In this document: in pieces, positions 61,058 to 64,000 of the stretch
Layout: every line of letters begins with the position of its first letter
Numbering within the stretch: position 1 is the stretch's first letter
Assembly: GCF_002028425.1 (NCBI RefSeq)
Contig: NZ_CP020042.1
Span: 5,183,560-5,247,559 of the forward strand
DNA: 64,000 nucleotides
Direction of reading: 5' to 3'
Source: Streptomyces katrae
Lineage (GTDB): Bacteria; Actinomycetota; Actinomycetes; Streptomycetales; Streptomycetaceae
The notes under the pieces: model-generated
What the model saw: the letters and a program-made list of their open reading frames with translations, nothing else
What the model was told of the DNA's origin: nothing
Database searches by the model: none
Position numbers and translations under genes: made by a program

Positions 61058-61954
61058 ATGACGCCGATCACATCAGTGGAGGGGCGTCGCATCGCGCTCA
61101 GCAACCTGGACAAGGTCCTGTACCCGCGGACCGGCTTCACCAAGGGCGAGGTGCTGCACTACTACGCCACCGTCGCGCCTGCCCTCCTCGCGCACATCCA
61201 TGACCGCCCCGTCTCCTTTCTTCGCTATCCGGACGGACCTGACGGCCAGCTGTTCTTCACCAAGAACCCGCCCCCCGGCACCCCCGCCTGGGTGAAGACC
61301 GCCCCCGTGCCCCGCTCCGAGGACCCCGGTGCCGAACAGGTGCTCGTATCCGACATGCCGGCCCTCATCTGGGCCGCCAACCTGGTCGTCGAGTTCCACG
61401 TCCACCAGTGGACCGCCGCCACCCCCGCCGTCGCCGACCGCCTCGTCCTCGACCTGGACCCCGGCCCGCCCGCGACCATCGTCGAGTGCTGCGCCGTCGC
61501 CCTCTGGCTGCGCGACCGCCTCGCCGCCGACGGGCTGCACGCGTACGCCAAGACCTCCGGCTCCAAGGGCCTCCACCTGTCCGTCGCGGTCGAGCCGACC
61601 CCGTCCGCCCGGGTGTCCGCGTACGCCAAGCACCTCGCGCAGGAGGCCGAGGCGGACCTGCCCGCCCTGGTCGTGCACCGCATGGCCAAGGCGCTGCGCC
61701 CCGGCAAGGTCTTCGTCGACCACAGCCAGAACGCCGCGGCCAAGACCACCGCCGCCCCCTACACCCTGCGGGCCCGCGCCCTGCCGACTGCCTCCGCCCC
61801 CGTCGCCTGGGCGGAGGTCGAGGCCTGCCGGAACCCCGCCGACCTGGTGTTCCTCGCCGACGACGTCCCGCCCCGCCTCGCCCGCGACGGCGACCTCCTG
61901 GCCCCCCTCCTGGACCCCGGCCTGGCCGGGGCGCTGCCCGGGAAGCCCCGATGA
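61058..61954 (+). CDS. LigD-type NHEJ polymerase/primase
   Basis: 298 residues. The LigD polymerase (AEP) fold: LSNLDKVLYPRTGFTKGEVLHYY, RYPDGPDGQLFFTKN, DLDPGPP (catalytic acid motif) and SGSKGLHLSV. It fills gaps at broken ends for non-homologous end joining. It has neither fused ligase nor phosphoesterase domain. The ATG is 31 bases from the ku start. The stop overlaps the ligase start (ATGA). Confidence 0.92.
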   Translation: MTPITSVEGRRIALSNLDKVLYPRTGFTKGEVLHYYATVAPALLAHIHDRPVSFLRYPDGPDGQLFFTKNPPPGTPAWVKTAPVPRSEDPGAEQVLVSDMPALIWAANLVVEFHVHQWTAATPAVADRLVLDLDPGPPATIVECCAVALWLRDRLAADGLHAYAKTSGSKGLHLSVAVEPTPSARVSAYAKHLAQEAEADLPALVVHRMAKALRPGKVFVDHSQNAAAKTTAAPYTLRARALPTASAPVAWAEVEACRNPADLVFLADDVPPRLARDGDLLAPLLDPGLAGALPGKPR

Positions 61955-62868
61955 CACCGCCGGTCCGGGTGGCCCTGGCCGCCTCCGTACGCACCCTCCC
62001 GCGCGGTCCGGGACTGGCCTACGAGCCGAAGTTCGACGGGCACCGCATGGTCGTCCTCCGCACGGCCGACGACGTCGTCCTCCAGGCCCGCTCCGGCCGC
62101 ACCGTGACCGCGGCCTTCCCCGACCTCGCGGCGGCCGCCCGGCGGTTGCCGGCCGGGACCGTCCTGGACGGGGAGGTGGTGGTCTGGCACGCCGGCAAGA
62201 CGGACTTCGCCCTGGTCCAGCGCCGGGCCGCGGCCACCCCGGCCCGGGCCGCCGCCCTGTCGCGCACCCTCCCCGCCTCGTACGCGGCCTTCGACGTCCT
62301 GGAGCTGGGCGGTCTCGACGTACGGGCGCAGCCCTACGAGCGCCGCCGCGCCCTGCTGGTCGACCTCCTGGTCCCCCTCGGCCCGCCCCTCCAGCCGGTG
62401 CCGATGACGACCGACCCGGAACTGGCCGAGACCTGGTACGAGACCCTGCCCGCGAGCGGCATCGAGGGGCTCGTCGTCAAACGCCTGGGCCAGCCGTACC
62501 CGTCCGGCCGCCGCGCCTGGCGCAAGCTGCGCCACACCAATGTCCGGGACGCGGCGGTGATCGGCTACACCGGCACGGTGCGCCGCCCGCTCGCCCTGGT
62601 CCTGCTCCTCCCCGGGGAGGACGAGGAGACCCCCCTGGTGTCGAGCCCCCTCCCGCCCGCCCTCCGCACGGACCTCACGGCGGCCCTGCGCACGTCGCCG
62701 CCACCGCCCCCCAAGCTGCCGACGGTCACGGCGATCGGCCTGGGCGAAACCCCCTACACCCCCCTGGACCCACCCCTCACGGCGGAGGTCCGCCACGCCT
62801 CGACCCGCCACCCCCCGCCGGAAGTACTCCGCCTCCGGACGGACCTGACGGACCTGACAGACCTCTGA
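61951..62868 (+). CDS. ATP-dependent DNA ligase (LigD ligase domain type)
   Basis: 305 residues. Nucleotidyltransferase motif I YEPKFDGHR with adenylated Lys27; VLDGEVVVW, IEGLVVKRLG and WRKLRH are motifs III-V; an OB-fold domain follows. It seals breaks in NHEJ together with Ku and the polymerase gene before it. Translationally coupled by ATGA. The C-terminus (DLTDLTDL) is a short repeat, and the stop lies in the terminator stem. Confidence 0.93.
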   Translation: MTPPVRVALAASVRTLPRGPGLAYEPKFDGHRMVVLRTADDVVLQARSGRTVTAAFPDLAAAARRLPAGTVLDGEVVVWHAGKTDFALVQRRAAATPARAAALSRTLPASYAAFDVLELGGLDVRAQPYERRRALLVDLLVPLGPPLQPVPMTTDPELAETWYETLPASGIEGLVVKRLGQPYPSGRRAWRKLRHTNVRDAAVIGYTGTVRRPLALVLLLPGEDEETPLVSSPLPPALRTDLTAALRTSPPPPPKLPTVTAIGLGETPYTPLDPPLTAEVRHASTRHPPPEVLRLRTDLTDLTDL

Positions 62869-62894
62869 CCCGCGCCGGTGGCGCGGGTCAGAGG
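62862..62894 (+). terminator. Terminator after the ligase gene
   Basis: CCTCTGACCCGCGCC (62862-62876) pairs perfectly with 62880-62894. The ligase stop codon (62866-62868) is inside the upstream strand of the stem. Confidence 0.8.
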
Positions 62895-62910
62895 GGGGAG
62901 GCCCCTGCGG

Positions 62911-62948
62911 ACTCCGAATGACGGCGACAACTCCGAATGACGGCGACA
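62911..62948 (+). repeat. Perfect 19-bp tandem duplication
   Basis: ACTCCGAATGACGGCGACA occurs at 62911-62929 and again at 62930-62948, directly adjacent. It lies between the ligase terminator and the DUF6479 gene. Confidence 0.9.
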
Positions 62949-62975
62949 GACGGACGGCGCCTCTACGCGTGCCGC

Positions 62976-63371
62976 CTACGCGTGCGCCCCGCGTCCCGCG
63001 TCGGGCGGTGCGCCGGGCTGCGGGTGCGGTCCGGGGCCGGTCACGGGCTTGTAGCCGGACTCCCGTTCGGCCCGTACCTCTTCGGGGTGTGCGGACGTGG
63101 TGGACCCGAAGTTCCCGTACCCCTGCATCTCGTGCGGCCTCAGTCCGCCCTCGGGGATCTCCACGTGGTCCCTCTCCTCCCGGACCTCGTGCACCGCACC
63201 GCCCTCGGGCAGGTGCGGCTGGCTCTCGGGAGTGGGCGGCGGCGGCTCCTTGGCCCGCACGCGCTGCCCCAGCTTGAACCCGCCGAGCAGGAACCCGGCG
63301 ATGATCACTCCGACGATGAAGAACCACGCGCTGCGGGAGAGGGTCGCGTCCACGCTCAGGATCATGTCCAT
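62976..63371 (-). CDS. DUF6479 family membrane protein
   Basis: 131 residues. One N-terminal membrane segment (AWFFIVGVIIAGFLLGGFKLG), then a Pro-rich acidic tail with EPPPPTPESQPHLPEGGAVHEVREERDHVEIP, the pattern I associate with DUF6479. Function unknown; probably membrane-anchored with the tail inside. The Pro/Gly/His-rich end is disordered. Confidence 0.75.
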   Translation of the reverse strand: MDMILSVDATLSRSAWFFIVGVIIAGFLLGGFKLGQRVRAKEPPPPTPESQPHLPEGGAVHEVREERDHVEIPEGGLRPHEMQGYGNFGSTTSAHPEEVRAERESGYKPVTGPGPHPQPGAPPDAGRGAHA

Positions 63372-63442
63372 GAATGTTATTTTCCCGTTTTCACACCTTT
63401 TTCACGCGCCCCGCGCGAAGAATCATGAACAGCGCCCGGCCC

Positions 63443-64000
63443 TCACCGCAGCGGCCCGTCGGAATCCCGCAGCCCCCGGGCGTCCCTTCCCCCGAGCACC
63501 CCCAGGATCTCCGCGCAGATCGCCAGCGCTGTCTCGGCCGGGGTCTTCGCCCCCAGGTCCAGCCCGATCGGGCCGTGCACCCGCGCGAGCTCGGCCTCGC
63601 TCACCCCGGCCGCGACCAGCCCCTCCCGGCGCCGCGCGGTGGTCCGCCGCGAGCCCAGCGCACCGACGTACGGGATCCCCAGCGCCAGCGCGGTCCGCAG
63701 ACTCGGCACGTCGAAATCGGGCTCGTGGCTGAGCAGCACCAGACAAGCGGCGTCCCGGTGCTGAACCAGCACCTTCTCCGCCTCACCGGCACTCTCCACC
63801 ATCACCGACTCCCACCCCAGCAGCGCGGCCTGCGCCCCGATCACCTCGGCCAGCTCCCCGCTGCCGCCGATCACCAGGTACGGAGCCGACGGGTACGCCT
63901 CCACGAGCACCAGCCCGGACCCCCCGTACAGCGCATCCCGCCCGGGCCGGCGCGTCCCGAGCAGTTCCCCGGCCCGCCGCGCGGCGTCGTCGGCCGGCAC
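63443..64000 (-). CDS. XdhC/CoxI-type protein (probably cut by the window end)
   Basis: 185 residues visible. The segment has the XdhC Rossmann-type C-terminal domain: YLVIGGSGELAEVIGAQAALLGWESVMVE, ACLVLLSHEPDFDVPSLRTAL, and IPYVGALGSRRTTARRREGL. XdhC proteins insert or sulfurate the molybdenum cofactor for xanthine-dehydrogenase-type enzymes. The usual N-terminal XdhC domain is not seen and a GTG lies at the very edge, so the gene most likely extends past 64000. Confidence 0.8.
   Translation of the reverse strand: MPADDAARRAGELLGTRRPGRDALYGGSGLVLVEAYPSAPYLVIGGSGELAEVIGAQAALLGWESVMVESAGEAEKVLVQHRDAACLVLLSHEPDFDVPSLRTALALGIPYVGALGSRRTTARRREGLVAAGVSEAELARVHGPIGLDLGAKTPAETALAICAEILGVLGGRDARGLRDSDGPLR

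Overview
The window looks like chromosomal DNA of a Streptomyces species. GC content is very high, with G or C at nearly every third codon position. GTG and TTG starts and ATGA/GTGA stop-start overlaps are common. The gene content is typical of the genus: a four-gene conservon (CvnA-D), nickel superoxide dismutase with its maturation protease, the fused 2-oxoglutarate E1/E2 enzyme Kgd, DUF6104, DUF6325/SHOCT and DUF6479 proteins, and NHEJ genes split into separate Ku, polymerase and ligase ORFs. No rRNA, tRNA, CRISPR array, transposase or integrase gene was seen.

Layout. 1-1273: a large non-coding inverted repeat built from a palindromic core and ~103-bp reiterated units; related copies lie at 35733-35917, 50354-50830 and (one arm only) 57987-58022. 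1445-3351: DUF4097 protein plus PadR-type regulator behind a palindromic operator. 3352-4168: small HTH protein plus Clp-N-domain protein from a predicted leaderless promoter carrying two TGTCAA-N6-TTGACA boxes. 4193-10058: quinone-oxidoreductase-like dehydrogenase, malic enzyme and an amino-acid ABC importer. 10131-12828: methyltransferase, CGNR zinc-finger regulator, sodX/sodN and DUF6104.

12979-27297 is the most interesting block. It is one co-oriented locus of eight genes: a trypsin-like protease with a VMAP-like C-terminus, a MoxR AAA+ ATPase, a very large vWA-type (SAV_2336-related) protein, a TPR protein, a 66-aa FxsA-type precursor peptide, the radical SAM/SPASM enzyme FxsB, an HExxH enzyme and a TIR/NB-ARC/TPR protein (FxsT). 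It joins a vWA-MoxR-VMAP conflict-type ternary system to an FxSxx-COOH RiPP (cyclophane peptide) pathway. A plausible reading is that a modified peptide is the signal or effector, controlled by a STAND NTPase and a protease/chaperone-like module.

27416-42304: kgd, a two-component system, a lipoprotein, a GT-C membrane protein, sulfurtransferase, a second DUF4097 lipoprotein, RidA, lon (behind a perfect ClgR-type box), a MarR regulator and a PP2C-like protein. 42652-49001: conservon cvnABCD followed by a styrene/indole monooxygenase-like flavoprotein. 48923-54713: NlpC/P60 hydrolase, a repeat-rich gap, SHOCT/DUF6325, and a FtsW/RodA-PBP pair for peptidoglycan synthesis. 54723-57702: two divergent diiron ferritin-like oxidases and a TetR regulator. 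57713-64000: small hypothetical proteins, Ku, LigD-type polymerase and ligase, DUF6479, and an XdhC-like protein cut by the window end.

Starts were chosen from Shine-Dalgarno matches, overlaps and remembered family starts. No alignment or database search was run.
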